From: Vreelandella piezotolerans
GTDB taxonomy: Bacteria; Pseudomonadota; Gammaproteobacteria; Pseudomonadales; Halomonadaceae
NCBI RefSeq assembly: GCF_012427705.1
Contig: NZ_CP048602.1
Span: 620,001-684,000 of the forward strand
Direction: 5' to 3'
DNA length: 64,000 bases
A model generated the notes under the pieces. The model made no database searches, was not told where the DNA came from, and saw only the letters and a list, made by a program, of their open reading frames with translations. The translations under genes were made by a program, and so were the position numbers. Below, one piece after another: positions 19,741-28,675 of the stretch. Position 1 is the first letter of the stretch; every line of letters starts with the position of its first letter.

Positions 19741-20007
19741 CTTGGTTGCTCCTTTCCTTGTCCATGGAAGCCCTGCTCCAGGGCACTCTTTCAAGGTAGC
19801 TGCCTGCTGCCTCCCCTGCCAGAACGATGCGAGCCCTCGGTTGCGCTCGTGACCTAAGGGCTCAGCCACACGACAAGGAGAGCATGGGCGCGCTAGCGCA
19901 GCGTTACGTTCGCCCCAGCGGATGACATAAGCGCCCTAAGTCGCGACAATAGCCAGCGACGACATACCCCTATTGCCGTGTTCTCGGCCTACGTTGCGAG
20001 GAGACCC

Positions 20008-20781
20008 ATGCAGCCACTCACCATCCTCTATCAGGATGAGCATCTTGTAGCGGTGCATAAGCCGTCCGGCCTATTAGTGCACCGCTCAGCGTTGGCGCGT
20101 GGAGAAACCGAGTTTCTGCTCCAGCGCCTGCGCGACCAGCTGGCCAAGCGGGTTTACCCAGTACATCGGCTGGATCGGCCGACCTCCGGCGTCATGGTGT
20201 TTGGCCTCTCCTCCGAGGCCGCCGCCCTGCTCAGCGAGGGCTTTAGCGAACGCCAGGTGGAGAAGCGCTACCTCGCGGTAGTACGCGGTAAAGCACCGGA
20301 GCAGGAGCGGCTGGACTACCCGCTCAGGGAGGAGGACGGCACGCGCCCCAAGGCGGAGATGCCTGCCATGCCCGCGATGACCGATATTCGCCGCTTGGAT
20401 AGCGTCGAGCTGCCGGTGCAGGTAGACCGCTACCCGGTGGCGCGCTACTCGTTAGTAGAAGCACGGCCGCTGACCGGTCGGCGACACCAAATACGCCGCC
20501 ACTTATCTCGCCGTGGCTACCCGATCATTGGCGACGCCAAGCACGGTAAAAGTGTCCACAATCGCTTTTTTGCCGAGCAGCTGGCTGCCCCTCGGCTGCT
20601 GCTCGCCGCCACCTATTTAGCGTTCGATCATCCGCTGTTGGGTAAGCGTATTCAGCTCAGCTGCGCCGTGGATGAGACGATGAAAAATCTGTTCGAGCAG
20701 TTTGGCTGGCAGGGGCATCTACCTCTAGATAGCGTGCGAACGCCGCCCATCGCCACGCCTTCTGCCCTGCAAGCCCTGTGA
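20008..20781 (+). CDS. truC: tRNA pseudouridine(65) synthase
   Basis: RluA-family pseudouridine synthase, 257 residues from an ATG with GAGGAG upstream. The catalytic aspartate is in HRLDRPTSG, and the ARPLTGRRHQIRRHL motif and GDAKHGKS are typical of TruC, which modifies U65 of certain tRNAs. The RluA-type paralogues for rRNA are longer with an S4 domain, absent here. It overlaps tcdA by 4 bp (GTGA), pointing to a small tRNA-modification operon. Confidence 0.93.
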   Translation: MQPLTILYQDEHLVAVHKPSGLLVHRSALARGETEFLLQRLRDQLAKRVYPVHRLDRPTSGVMVFGLSSEAAALLSEGFSERQVEKRYLAVVRGKAPEQERLDYPLREEDGTRPKAEMPAMPAMTDIRRLDSVELPVQVDRYPVARYSLVEARPLTGRRHQIRRHLSRRGYPIIGDAKHGKSVHNRFFAEQLAAPRLLLAATYLAFDHPLLGKRIQLSCAVDETMKNLFEQFGWQGHLPLDSVRTPPIATPSALQAL

Positions 20782-21638
20782 GCCAGCCCATGTCATTGAA
20801 TGAATCCACGACTTCCTCTAGCGATTATGACTTCCGTTTTGGCGGTATTCGGCGCCTTTACGGCCAGCGTGCGGCGCAGGCATTTCGCCGTGCCCACGTG
20901 GTGGTGGTCGGGGTCGGAGGTGTGGGCAGCTGGACGGTCGAGGCGCTCGCTCGCTCGGGCATCGGCAAGCTTACGCTGATTGATCTGGACGACGTGTGTG
21001 TCTCCAATGTCAACCGCCAGCTCCACGCGCTGGATGGTACGATTGGCCAGCCCAAAGTAGACGTGCTAGCCGAGCGCTGCCGCCTGATTGCCCCCGAGAT
21101 CGAGATCATCGCGGATACCGCCTTCGTCACGCCCACCAACCTGGCCGAACGCATACCCGACGATGCCGACCACGTGGTGGATGCCATCGACAGCGTCATC
21201 GCCAAGGCCGCGCTGATTGCCTGGTGCAAGCGGCGCAAAATCCCGATTACCGTCACCGGCGCGGCGGGCGGGCAGACCGACCCCACGCGCATTCAAGTGG
21301 CGGATTTGACCCGCACCGAGCACGACCCGCTGCTCTCCAAAGTGCGCTCAAGATTGCGCCGCGACTACGGCTTCTCCCGCAATCCCAAGCGGCGCTTCTC
21401 GGTGGAGTGCGTCTACTCCGATGAGCAGTTGATCTACCCCAGTGCCGACGGCGAAGTGTGCCTGCAAAAGCCCGGCAGCAACGAGGCTACACGGCTGGAC
21501 TGCGCCTCTGGCTTTGGCGCGGCGACCTTTCTCACCGGGACCTTTGGCTTCGTGGCCGCCTCCAAAGTGTTGGAGCGCCTCGCCAAGAAAGCGAATCAGC
21601 CCTCCGCCACTCAAGCCATTCAAGAGGAAAACGAATGA
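20778..21638 (+). CDS. tcdA: tRNA threonylcarbamoyladenosine dehydratase
   Basis: ThiF/E1-like enzyme that cyclises t6A to ct6A in tRNA using ATP; 286 residues. The nucleotide-binding GVGGVGSWTVEALARSG motif and SNVNRQ region are typical of TcdA (formerly CsdL/YgdL). The start is a GTG inside the truC stop (GTGA overlap); an ATG four codons later is also possible. It overlaps the next gene by 4 bp as well. Confidence 0.94.
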   Translation: MSQPMSLNESTTSSSDYDFRFGGIRRLYGQRAAQAFRRAHVVVVGVGGVGSWTVEALARSGIGKLTLIDLDDVCVSNVNRQLHALDGTIGQPKVDVLAERCRLIAPEIEIIADTAFVTPTNLAERIPDDADHVVDAIDSVIAKAALIAWCKRRKIPITVTGAAGGQTDPTRIQVADLTRTEHDPLLSKVRSRLRRDYGFSRNPKRRFSVECVYSDEQLIYPSADGEVCLQKPGSNEATRLDCASGFGAATFLTGTFGFVAASKVLERLAKKANQPSATQAIQEENE

Positions 21639-21853
21639 CCACTCCCGTTCCCGGTATTTACCGCCACTACAAAGGCAGCCTTTACGAAGTGATGGGCACC
21701 GCCCAGCACAGCGAAAGCGAAGAACCGCTGGTAGTCTATCGCGCGCTATATGGCGACTACGGTCTTTGGGTGCGCCCGCTGGCGATGTTCATGGAGAGCG
21801 TGACGAAAGAAGGGAACACCCAGCCGCGCTTTGCGTTGGAGAAAACGTTCTAG
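21635..21853 (+). CDS. DUF1653 domain protein
   Basis: A 72-residue protein with the DUF1653 pattern: GIYRHYKGSLYEVMG near the start, EEPLVVYRALYG and WVRPLAMFME. The family's function is unknown. The ATG overlaps the tcdA stop (ATGA), so it is the last gene of the truC-tcdA operon, which ends in a terminator at 21888. Confidence 0.9.
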   Translation: MTTPVPGIYRHYKGSLYEVMGTAQHSESEEPLVVYRALYGDYGLWVRPLAMFMESVTKEGNTQPRFALEKTF

Positions 21854-21887
21854 CCCGTATTGATTGCTCCATCGTCGCTCTTATTGT

Positions 21888-21921
21888 CGCCGCCCCCTGT
21901 TAGCAGGGAGGCGGCGTTTTT
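21888..21921 (+). terminator. Rho-independent terminator of the truC-tcdA operon
   Basis: GC-rich hairpin (CGCCGCC plus CCTG pairing with CAGG and GGCGGCG, TTAG loop, small internal bulge) followed by TTTTT. Confidence 0.85.
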
Positions 21922-22019
21922 GTGGTTGTTATTGCTTATATTTCATAATCAGCTATCTTTATAACAATTTTTGGCGCTTTGGCGTCAGGCAACCCTACTC
22001 AAGTAGCCGGGAGATAAGC

Positions 22020-22928
22020 ATGCAGACCTTTGCCCTTTCTCAAAGCACAGGCACAGGCTCACCTGATGTTGCGGGCTTTTTTGATCCACGTACCTTTAGC
22101 ATCCAATACATCGTCAGCGACCCTGCCACCAAGCAGTGCGCGATTATTGATCCGGTGCTGGATTTCGACGAAAAGTCTGGCGCAACGGCCACCTTTTGCG
22201 CTGACGCGCTGTTGAAATATATCGAGGAAGAGGGACTGAAAGTGGCGTGGATTCTGGATACGCACCCCCACGCAGACCACTTTTCAGCAGCCCAGTACCT
22301 AAAACAGAAAACCGGCGCACCGACGGCGATTGGCCAGTACGTCACCCAAGTGCAGGCACTATGGAAGGAGATTTATCACTGGCCAGAGATGCCCACCGAT
22401 GGCCGCCAGTGGGACACGCTGTTTGTGGAGGGCGATACGTTTGCCATTGGAGAACTCAGCGCCCGCGTGCTGCACTCGCCTGGCCATACGCTGGCCTCCA
22501 TCACCTACGTCATCGGTGATGCCGCCTTTGTGCATGACACCCTTTTCCAGCCTGATTTTGGGACGGCGCGCGCCGATTTTCCCGGTGGGGATGCCAAGTC
22601 CCTATGGAACTCCATCCAGCAGATTCTCGCACTACCGGGCAATACGCGGCTGTTCACCGGCCACGACTATATGCCCGACGACCGTGAACCGCAGTGGGAG
22701 AGCAGCGTCAATGAGCAGCGAGCCAACAACCCGCACTTGGTAGGCAAAAGCGAGGAAGAGTACATCGCCCTGCGCCACAAGCGGGATATCGAGCTGCCCA
22801 TGCCCAAGCTGATTTTGCACGCGCTGCAGGTGAATACTCGCGGCGGCCGTTTGCCGGAACCAGAAGCCAACGGCAAGCGCTATCTGAAAATCCCCCTGGA
22901 TGCCCTGGAAGGTGCGGCCTGGGATTAA
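22020..22928 (+). CDS. Metallo-beta-lactamase-fold hydrolase, persulfide dioxygenase-like (Blh type)
   Basis: A 302-residue MBL-fold enzyme. The metal-binding motif is THPHADH (residues 81-87), with later ligands in HSPGHT, HDTLF and TGHDY. This arrangement resembles ETHE1/Blh persulfide dioxygenases, which use mononuclear iron to oxidise glutathione persulfide to sulfite. The context supports that: it is followed by a DUF442 sulfurtransferase-like gene and a SulP permease. GGGAG precedes the ATG. Hydroxyacylglutathione hydrolase activity is a less likely alternative. Confidence 0.85.
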   Translation: MQTFALSQSTGTGSPDVAGFFDPRTFSIQYIVSDPATKQCAIIDPVLDFDEKSGATATFCADALLKYIEEEGLKVAWILDTHPHADHFSAAQYLKQKTGAPTAIGQYVTQVQALWKEIYHWPEMPTDGRQWDTLFVEGDTFAIGELSARVLHSPGHTLASITYVIGDAAFVHDTLFQPDFGTARADFPGGDAKSLWNSIQQILALPGNTRLFTGHDYMPDDREPQWESSVNEQRANNPHLVGKSEEEYIALRHKRDIELPMPKLILHALQVNTRGGRLPEPEANGKRYLKIPLDALEGAAWD

Positions 22929-22961
22929 GGTTATCCAACCCAATAGGAGGTGTGCTCGGTC

Positions 22962-23390
22962 ATGCAAACGAAGCCATTGGAGCCAGGCGTTGAGATCACC
23001 TCAGCGCTGGCGGTGGATGAGTTGGAAGAGGTAAAAGCGCGTGGTTTCAATGCGGTGGTGTGTAACCGCATCGAGGGTGAGAGCGAAGACTTTCCCGACG
23101 AGGCGCGCTATCGCGAAAAAGCCGAGCAGCTTGGCCTTGCCTGGGTGTATATCCCCGTGAAGCCAGGCGAGTACAGCGAAGCTGACATCCGCGCCTTTGC
23201 TGAAGCGCTCCAACAGCTGCCGCGCCCTCTCTTGGCGTTTTGCCGCTCAGGTAAGCGGGCCACACACCTGTGGGCCTACGCCAAGCGTCAGCACGAGCAG
23301 TGCGATTTGGCGGAACTGTTTACGGCGGCCCATGCGGCAGGGGTGGACTTGGAAGATCAGCGCCAAGGTCTTGAACGGAGCGTCCAATAA
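22962..23390 (+). CDS. TIGR01244/DUF442 family sulfurtransferase-like protein
   Basis: A 142-residue protein of the phosphatase-like fold that is often encoded beside, or fused to, Blh-type MBL enzymes. The active-site loop is CRSGKRA, a CX5R-type loop. AGGAGG lies 12 bp before the chosen ATG; a GTG at 22950 is directly against that site and so unlikely. A role in sulfur transfer to or from persulfides is inferred from the neighbour and family context. Confidence 0.85.
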   Translation: MQTKPLEPGVEITSALAVDELEEVKARGFNAVVCNRIEGESEDFPDEARYREKAEQLGLAWVYIPVKPGEYSEADIRAFAEALQQLPRPLLAFCRSGKRATHLWAYAKRQHEQCDLAELFTAAHAAGVDLEDQRQGLERSVQ

Positions 23391-23459
23391 AAAGCGAAGA
23401 TGAGTAAAACCCTAGTACGAAGGCCCCGTATCAGCAGATACCTATTATGAGACTGCATC

Positions 23460-25192
23460 ATGAACATTGAGCGCTGGGTGCCGCTAATCGGCTGGCTGCG
23501 AACCTATCATCGGGGGTTGCTCACGCGGGATGTACTTGCCGCAGTGATCGTCACGCTGATGCTGGTGCCGCAAGCGCTGGCCTACGCCATGCTGGCAGGG
23601 TTGCCGCCGGAAATGGGGCTTTACGCCAGCATGCTGCCGCTGGTGCTATACGCCATCTTTGGCTCCAGCGCGAGTTTGGCCGTAGGGCCGGTGGCGGTGG
23701 CAGCACTGATGACGGCCTCGGCGCTGAGCAGTTTTGCCGCGCCGGGCAGCCCGGAGTATATCGGTGCGGCGCTGGTGCTTGCCGCGCTCTCTGGGCTGAT
23801 TCTTATCGCCATGGGCGTGCTTCGGCTGGGCTTTTTAGTCAACTTTCTCAGCCATCCGGTGATTTCTGGGTTTGTGACTGCCTCGGGAATTTTGATCGCG
23901 ATCAGCCAGTTGAAGCACATTTTTTGGGGTCGAAGCATCCGGCCATAACGTGGTGGAACTGCTGCGTGCGCTATTGGGCCAGTGGCAGCAGGTGAATGTC
24001 ATAACGCTGCTCATTGGCCTTGGCGTTTGGGCGTATCTATGGGTGTGTCGCAAGCGTTTGAATGGCTGGCTGACCAAGCTGGGAATGCCTGCCAGTTGGG
24101 CAGGGTTAATGGTCAAAGCCGCGCCTATTTCGGCCGTGGTAGTGACCAACCTGTTGGCCTGGGGCCTCCAACTGGAGCAGCGCGGGGTCGATGTGGTGGG
24201 CTTTGTGCCCAGTGGCCTGCCTGCCATTACGCTGCCGAGTCTGGATCAATCGCTATGGCTCGGCCTGCTGCCGGCGGCGCTGCTGATCAGCTTGGTAGGG
24301 TTTGTAGAGTCGGTGTCCGTGGCGCAGACCCTGGCCGCCAAGCGCCGTCAGCGTATTGACCCTAACCAAGAGCTGATTGCGCTCGGTATGGCGAATCTTG
24401 GCGCTGGCGTTAGCAGTGGCTCGCCGGTTTCGGGCGGTTTTTCGCGCTCGGTGGTCAATTTTGAAGCCGGGGCGGCGACGCCGCTGGCGGGGGCTTTTAC
24501 CGCGCTTGGGATTGTGTTGGCCACGCTGCTACTCACTGACTTACTGGCTTTTACCCACCGCCACGCTGGCCGCCACGATTATCGTGGCAGTGGGGACGTT
24601 GATTGATTTGCCTGCGGTAAAGCGGACCTGGCAATACTCCCGCAGTGACGGGGTGGCGATGGTCGCTACTTTGCTGCTGACCCTTCTGCACAGCGTGGAA
24701 GTGGGCATTATCAGTGGGGTGGTGCTCTCGCTGGGGTTACACCTTTACCGCACCAGCCAGCCCCACAGTGCGGTGGTAGGGCGGGTGCCGGGTACCGAGC
24801 ATTTCCGTAACGTGAAGCGCCATCAGGTAGAAACCGACGAGCATGTGGCCATGCTGCGCATCGATGAAAGCCTCTATTTTGCAAACGCTCGCTATCTCGA
24901 AGATACCGTCATGGCGCTGGCTGCCCGCTCGCCGTCGATCAAGCACATTGTGCTCACCTGTCAGGCAGTGAATGTCATCGATGCTTCGGCCCTGGAGAGC
25001 CTGGAGGTCATCAACGGTCGGCTGAAAGACGCCGGTGCCATGCTCCACTTGGCCGAGGTGAAAGGGCCAGTGATGGATCGCCTAAAGCACACGGCGTTCT
25101 ACCACGAACTCACCGGCCAAGTGTTCTTTACCACCTATGATGCTTGGCAGGCGCTGGCGCATCCGGCCAGTGCTGAGGTGGTGTCGGTGTGA
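23460..25192 (+). pseudogene. SulP family anion permease, disrupted by two frameshifts
   Basis: Three consecutive frames together encode one SulP permease: N-terminal helices (start MNIERWVPLIGWLRTYHRG), a middle membrane part (with GFVESVSVAQTLA and NLGAGVSSGSPVSGGFSRS) and a C-terminal STAS domain. Frame changes occur near 23920-23925 (a run of six T) and near 24549-24552 (a run of four T). Removing one T at each place restores a continuous reading. So this is either a recent pseudogene or two homopolymer sequence errors. It follows the MBL and DUF442 genes, where an intact SulP would export or import sulfite, sulfate or a similar anion. Confidence 0.85.
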
Positions 25193-25202
25193 AGTGGTGC
25201 TT

Positions 25203-26429
25203 TTACTCCCAGGCCGGGAATGGATCGGGCAACTGCTGCCATGTCTCCATCCCTTCTAATAGTTCGGCCTCGCTGAGTAAACAGTCGTCCAGCGCTTCAC
25301 GCATTTTGGTCTCATCTAGGTTCTGGCCGATAAACACCAGCTCCTGGCGCATGTCGCCAAACGGCTCTTGCCATTTCTCCAGAATGAACTGGCGGTATTC
25401 CGGGTCTTCCGGCCAGCTGGCTTCCGGGATGGCCTTCCAGAACACTCCGGCAGGGCCGTGATGGGCAATGCCGCCTGCCTGGCTCCACTGGCCCGCGTAG
25501 CGGGGGCGAGTAGCCAGCCAGAAAAAGCCTTTGGAGCGCAGCAGGCCCTTGCCGAACCACTCGGCATTCAGCAGGTCGTGAAATTTTTGCGGGTGGAAGG
25601 GGCGGCGGGCGTGGTAGGCGAAGCTGCCAATGCCGTACTCTTCGGTTTCCGGCACGTGCTCTCCGCGCATCTCCTTGAGCCAGCCGGGCGCCTGCTGGGC
25701 GCGCTCGAAATCGAACTTGCCGGTATCCAACACCTTGTCCAGCGGGACGCCGCCCTGGGTGATGGGCACCAGCTCGGCCTCCGGGTTGAGCGAGCGTAGA
25801 ATCGCTTTCAATGACGCCAGTTCAGTCTCACTGATTAAGTCCGTCTTGCTGATCAGCAGCACATCGCAAAACTCGATCTGATCCACCAGCAGGTCGGCAA
25901 CGTTGCGCTCATCGTCCTCGCCCAGACTTTCTCCCGCCTCGGCCAGGCTCTGCGCTTCCTGATACTGAGCCAGGAAGTTGGCGCCATCGACCACGGTGAC
26001 CAGCGTGTCCAGTCTTGCGACCTGGGAAAGACTCTGGCCGCTTTCGTCTTCGAAGGTAAAGGTTTCTGCCACGGGCAGCGGCTCGGAGATGCCCGTGGAC
26101 TCGATGACTAGGTAATCGAACTTCCCTTCACGGGCCAGTTGGCTCACCTCCACCAGCAGATCCTCGCGTAAGGTGCAGCAAATACAGCCATTGCTCATCT
26201 CGACGAGGCGCTCTTCCGAGCGATTCAAGGCGACGTCGCTATCCAGCGTCGGCTCGCCTGGGCCGCCACGCACCAGTGCACCATCGATATTGACCTCGCT
26301 CATGTCGTTGACGATCACTGCAACACGTCGGCCCTCGCGATTGGCGAGAATATGATTGAGCACGGTGGTTTTACCGGCACCCAGGAAGCCGGAAAGCACG
26401 GTGACGGATAGGGGAGAAAATGCAGACAC
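25203..26429 (-). CDS. zigA: COG0523 zinc metallochaperone GTPase (ZigA-like)
   Basis: G3E-family GTPase of 408 residues. The P-loop is GFLGAGKTT, the metal-binding CXCC motif is CICC, and NKxD-type recognition reads SKTD. C-terminal CobW-like domain is complete. Members induced by zinc starvation pass zinc to client enzymes. The start is a GTG at 26429 with AGAGG upstream, and a strong candidate Zur site lies 28 bp before it, which supports the ZigA subgroup over cobalamin or nitrile hydratase chaperones. It is convergent with the SulP gene, 10 bp apart. Confidence 0.9.
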   Translation of the reverse strand: MSAFSPLSVTVLSGFLGAGKTTVLNHILANREGRRVAVIVNDMSEVNIDGALVRGGPGEPTLDSDVALNRSEERLVEMSNGCICCTLREDLLVEVSQLAREGKFDYLVIESTGISEPLPVAETFTFEDESGQSLSQVARLDTLVTVVDGANFLAQYQEAQSLAEAGESLGEDDERNVADLLVDQIEFCDVLLISKTDLISETELASLKAILRSLNPEAELVPITQGGVPLDKVLDTGKFDFERAQQAPGWLKEMRGEHVPETEEYGIGSFAYHARRPFHPQKFHDLLNAEWFGKGLLRSKGFFWLATRPRYAGQWSQAGGIAHHGPAGVFWKAIPEASWPEDPEYRQFILEKWQEPFGDMRQELVFIGQNLDETKMREALDDCLLSEAELLEGMETWQQLPDPFPAWE

Positions 26430-26456
26430 GGATAGGTCCTCTCACTTTTATATATT

Positions 26457-26473
26457 ATGTGATAATATAACAC
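26457..26473 (-). promoter_or_regulatory. Candidate Zur box upstream of zigA
   Basis: On the minus strand GTGTTATATTATCACAT matches 14 of 16 defined positions of the gammaproteobacterial Zur consensus ATGTTATANTATAACAT. It lies 28 bp upstream of the zigA start in an AT-rich stretch, where a repressor would block transcription. Confidence 0.75.
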
Positions 26474-26576
26474 TTAGTGGCGGCTGAACATATCCTGTCA
26501 TGGCGACATGAACGTGGGCGGCACGGCGACTTTGCCAGTGAAATGAGAGGCATTAGGCAGCGGTGAGAAGAAAAGC

Positions 26577-26852
26577 TTAGCGCTTGTATTGAGTAGGGCA
26601 GTAGCCACGCATGACATCGGGCGAACGCAGGGCTCGGTGCTTGGTCGTGCGGCCCGTGACCCGCTTGCGCCATAGGCGGAATGAACTTGGCTTCATCTGG
26701 TGACGCATCACCTCGATCACATCGGATTCGTCCAATCCAAAGAGCCGCTCGATGGCTTCGAAAGGCGTGCGGTCTTCCCAGGCCATTTCGATGACGCGTG
26801 ACTGCTCATCCTCGGGTAGGCAGCGAAAGCGTTTGACCGCCGCTTTAGGCAT
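26577..26852 (-). CDS. TIGR03643 family small protein
   Basis: A 91-residue basic protein with the family pattern ViEMAWEDRTPFEAI, FGLDESDVIEVMRHQMKPSSFRLWRKRV. The N-terminal half looks like a helix-turn-helix, so DNA binding is conceivable, but the function is unknown. It is monocistronic between zigA and a methyltransferase gene. Confidence 0.85.
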   Translation of the reverse strand: MPKAAVKRFRCLPEDEQSRVIEMAWEDRTPFEAIERLFGLDESDVIEVMRHQMKPSSFRLWRKRVTGRTTKHRALRSPDVMRGYCPTQYKR

Positions 26853-26971
26853 GGCGCGTCCTCGTCGGTGACATAAAGCAGGACAGTCATGCTATGTCGA
26901 TTTATGTGCAAAATCTATACATTGATATTTTATTGTATAGAGTTTTGTTGATGGCTAGCAATTTCGCTCAC

Positions 26972-27586
26972 TTACTTCACTGCGAGCAGTGCGCGGAACA
27001 GGCCGCTCATGAGCACCGGTTCGTCGCGCTGAATACGAAAACCTGCGTGTTGGAGCATGGGCGTGGCTTGCCTTGTGATATCGGTTGCGATGAAGGAGGT
27101 AAGGATGTTGACTGCGCGCCGTCCCCAGCCCGACGGTTGGTCATCGGGCTGGAACTTATCCATAACGCACAGCTGCCCACCAGGCTTAAGCACACGGTAG
27201 GCCTCGGTCAGTCCCTGCTCGGGGCAGGGCATCACCGCCAAAATCAGATGCATGACGACGACATCGAAGTGCTCATCGGGATAGAGCAGTTGAGTGGCAT
27301 CCATGACGTGACAAGCCACATCTCGCTGATAACGCTCGGCCCTGGCGCTGGCTCGTCGGACCATACCAGGTGTAAGGTCGGTCAGGTGTATTTCTAGCCC
27401 ATGGGGTATGAAGGGAAGGTCCAAGCCCGTTCCTGCGCCCACCAAAAGAATGCGCATACCGGGCTCCCAGTCGACGTGGCTGAGCGCGACACGCCGTGGA
27501 CGACGTAACGCTCGCGATACGACCGCATCATAGAAAGGTGCATAGGCACTATAGCGAAGGCGATTCCATGTCGTCGTATTCAGCAT
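26972..27586 (-). CDS. Class I SAM-dependent methyltransferase (phospholipid methyltransferase-like)
   Basis: A 204-residue methyltransferase. The SAM-binding motif I is MRILLVGAGTGLDL, followed by an acidic motif (LTDLTP) and motif III near YRVLKPGGQLCVMDKF. The N-terminal RYSAYAPFYDAVV resembles PmtA-type phosphatidylethanolamine N-methyltransferases of the Rhodobacter type, but lipid specificity cannot be shown from sequence alone. GAGGGG precedes the chosen ATG; a TTG four codons earlier is less likely. Confidence 0.8.
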   Translation of the reverse strand: MLNTTTWNRLRYSAYAPFYDAVVSRALRRPRRVALSHVDWEPGMRILLVGAGTGLDLPFIPHGLEIHLTDLTPGMVRRASARAERYQRDVACHVMDATQLLYPDEHFDVVVMHLILAVMPCPEQGLTEAYRVLKPGGQLCVMDKFQPDDQPSGWGRRAVNILTSFIATDITRQATPMLQHAGFRIQRDEPVLMSGLFRALLAVK

Positions 27587-27799
27587 AGGGCCCCTCAAGA
27601 GACGGTTGGGCTAGCGCAGAGGTTGCGTCATGCTGGGTATGGATCATGCGCACTGCATAAGGTGCTCAATAGCTACTCCGTCCAGTATCTATAGCACGAA
27701 GCGTTGATAAGCTCCAAAACGCTGGAAACATGACGCGCATTCCACGACAAACGCCAAGCGATGTGGCGATATCCGAAGAGGTGTTCGTTGGGCGTGAGG

Positions 27800-28174
27800 C
27801 TACTTTTCGGTCGATTCGTCTTGTTGAAAACGTATGGCCAAGCTCTCTACGAGTTCTAACATCAACTCTCGATCACGTTGTTTTAATGGAGCTAATAACG
27901 TTTTAATTCGGTGTGTTTGATCATCGACATGAATACTGGCTTGGCCTAAAAGCTCCGCTGCTTCGCAGTTGAATATCTCGGCTAATTCTAATAAGCGTAT
28001 AATATTGGGAATAACTCGCCCTCGCTCGATTCGAGAAACGGCTTCGTTGCCAACCCCAAGGCGTTCGGCTACTTCTTCTTGGGTCAACTGGCTGCGTATT
28101 CGCTGTTTGGCGATGGCTCTGCCGATGTTGCTAGCTAGCCGTTTCTGTTCGGTTTTATTCACACGGTCCTCCAT
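27800..28174 (-). CDS. XRE family transcriptional regulator
   Basis: A 124-residue protein with an N-terminal helix-turn-helix (LTQEEVAERLGVGNEAVSRI) of the Cro/CI type and a C-terminal helical tail of about 50 residues. The ATG at 28174 has AAGG at suitable spacing; an ATG 12 codons earlier has no ribosome site. Its targets are unknown. It is divergent from the GGDEF/EAL gene across 501 bp of AT-rich DNA, where it could act. Confidence 0.85.
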   Translation of the reverse strand: MEDRVNKTEQKRLASNIGRAIAKQRIRSQLTQEEVAERLGVGNEAVSRIERGRVIPNIIRLLELAEIFNCEAAELLGQASIHVDDQTHRIKTLLAPLKQRDRELMLELVESLAIRFQQDESTEK

Positions 28175-28675
28175 ATAACCTTGAATGGTTGGGGAACGGC
28201 CTATTGACATGAAGGACTGTTTAGGTTGAATATCACCTTCGCAGGTTGATAATGAGTGGCATCATCTGCTTTTTTTGCAACGCGTACTGAAAGGCGATAA
28301 CTAACAAAGTTAAATCTATTTAAATTGATCATCTAAAATAAAAACGTGGTGAGATTCTTTAAAACTTAAAGGCCGTATAGTAATAGCCTTAAGCGTTATT
28401 GTTTGAAGTGTTGGCTGGAAGAGCAAGAGATGAGATGTCTGCCGTACGTTAAGTCATTAAATTAAAAGACATCCCTGTTGAACACTATGGTTCAGGTGGT
28501 ATCCATTGGCATGAATAACAAGGACGGACAATGCTCTTTAAGGTAGCTGTGCAAACGTAACAGCCACTATCACTGTATGGTTCAGGGATGATCACACAGC
28601 GGTCAATTCGGCTTTGATCAAAGCATTTGGCTTGCCAACGTGGCTTACCTATCAAACCCGAAGGCGCTTAATATC
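28175..28675. other. AT-rich intergenic region between XRE regulator and GGDEF/EAL gene
   Basis: About 500 bp with visibly lower GC than its neighbours (an A/T-rich core around 28300-28380). No convincing coding frame, tRNA or terminator is seen. It holds two copies of TATGGTTCAGG (28486-28496 and 28576-28586), 90 bp apart. It probably contains the divergent promoters of both flanking genes. Confidence 0.6.

Noticed and set aside
19831..19863. Inverted repeat GAGCCCT / AGGGCTC between sodC and truC
   Set aside because: Seven base pairs across a 19-nt gap in GC-rich DNA is not beyond chance, and no regulator is suggested.
27587..27799. Possible small gene between the methyltransferase and XRE genes
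   Set aside because: Short frames exist but none has a convincing start, length or codon pattern.
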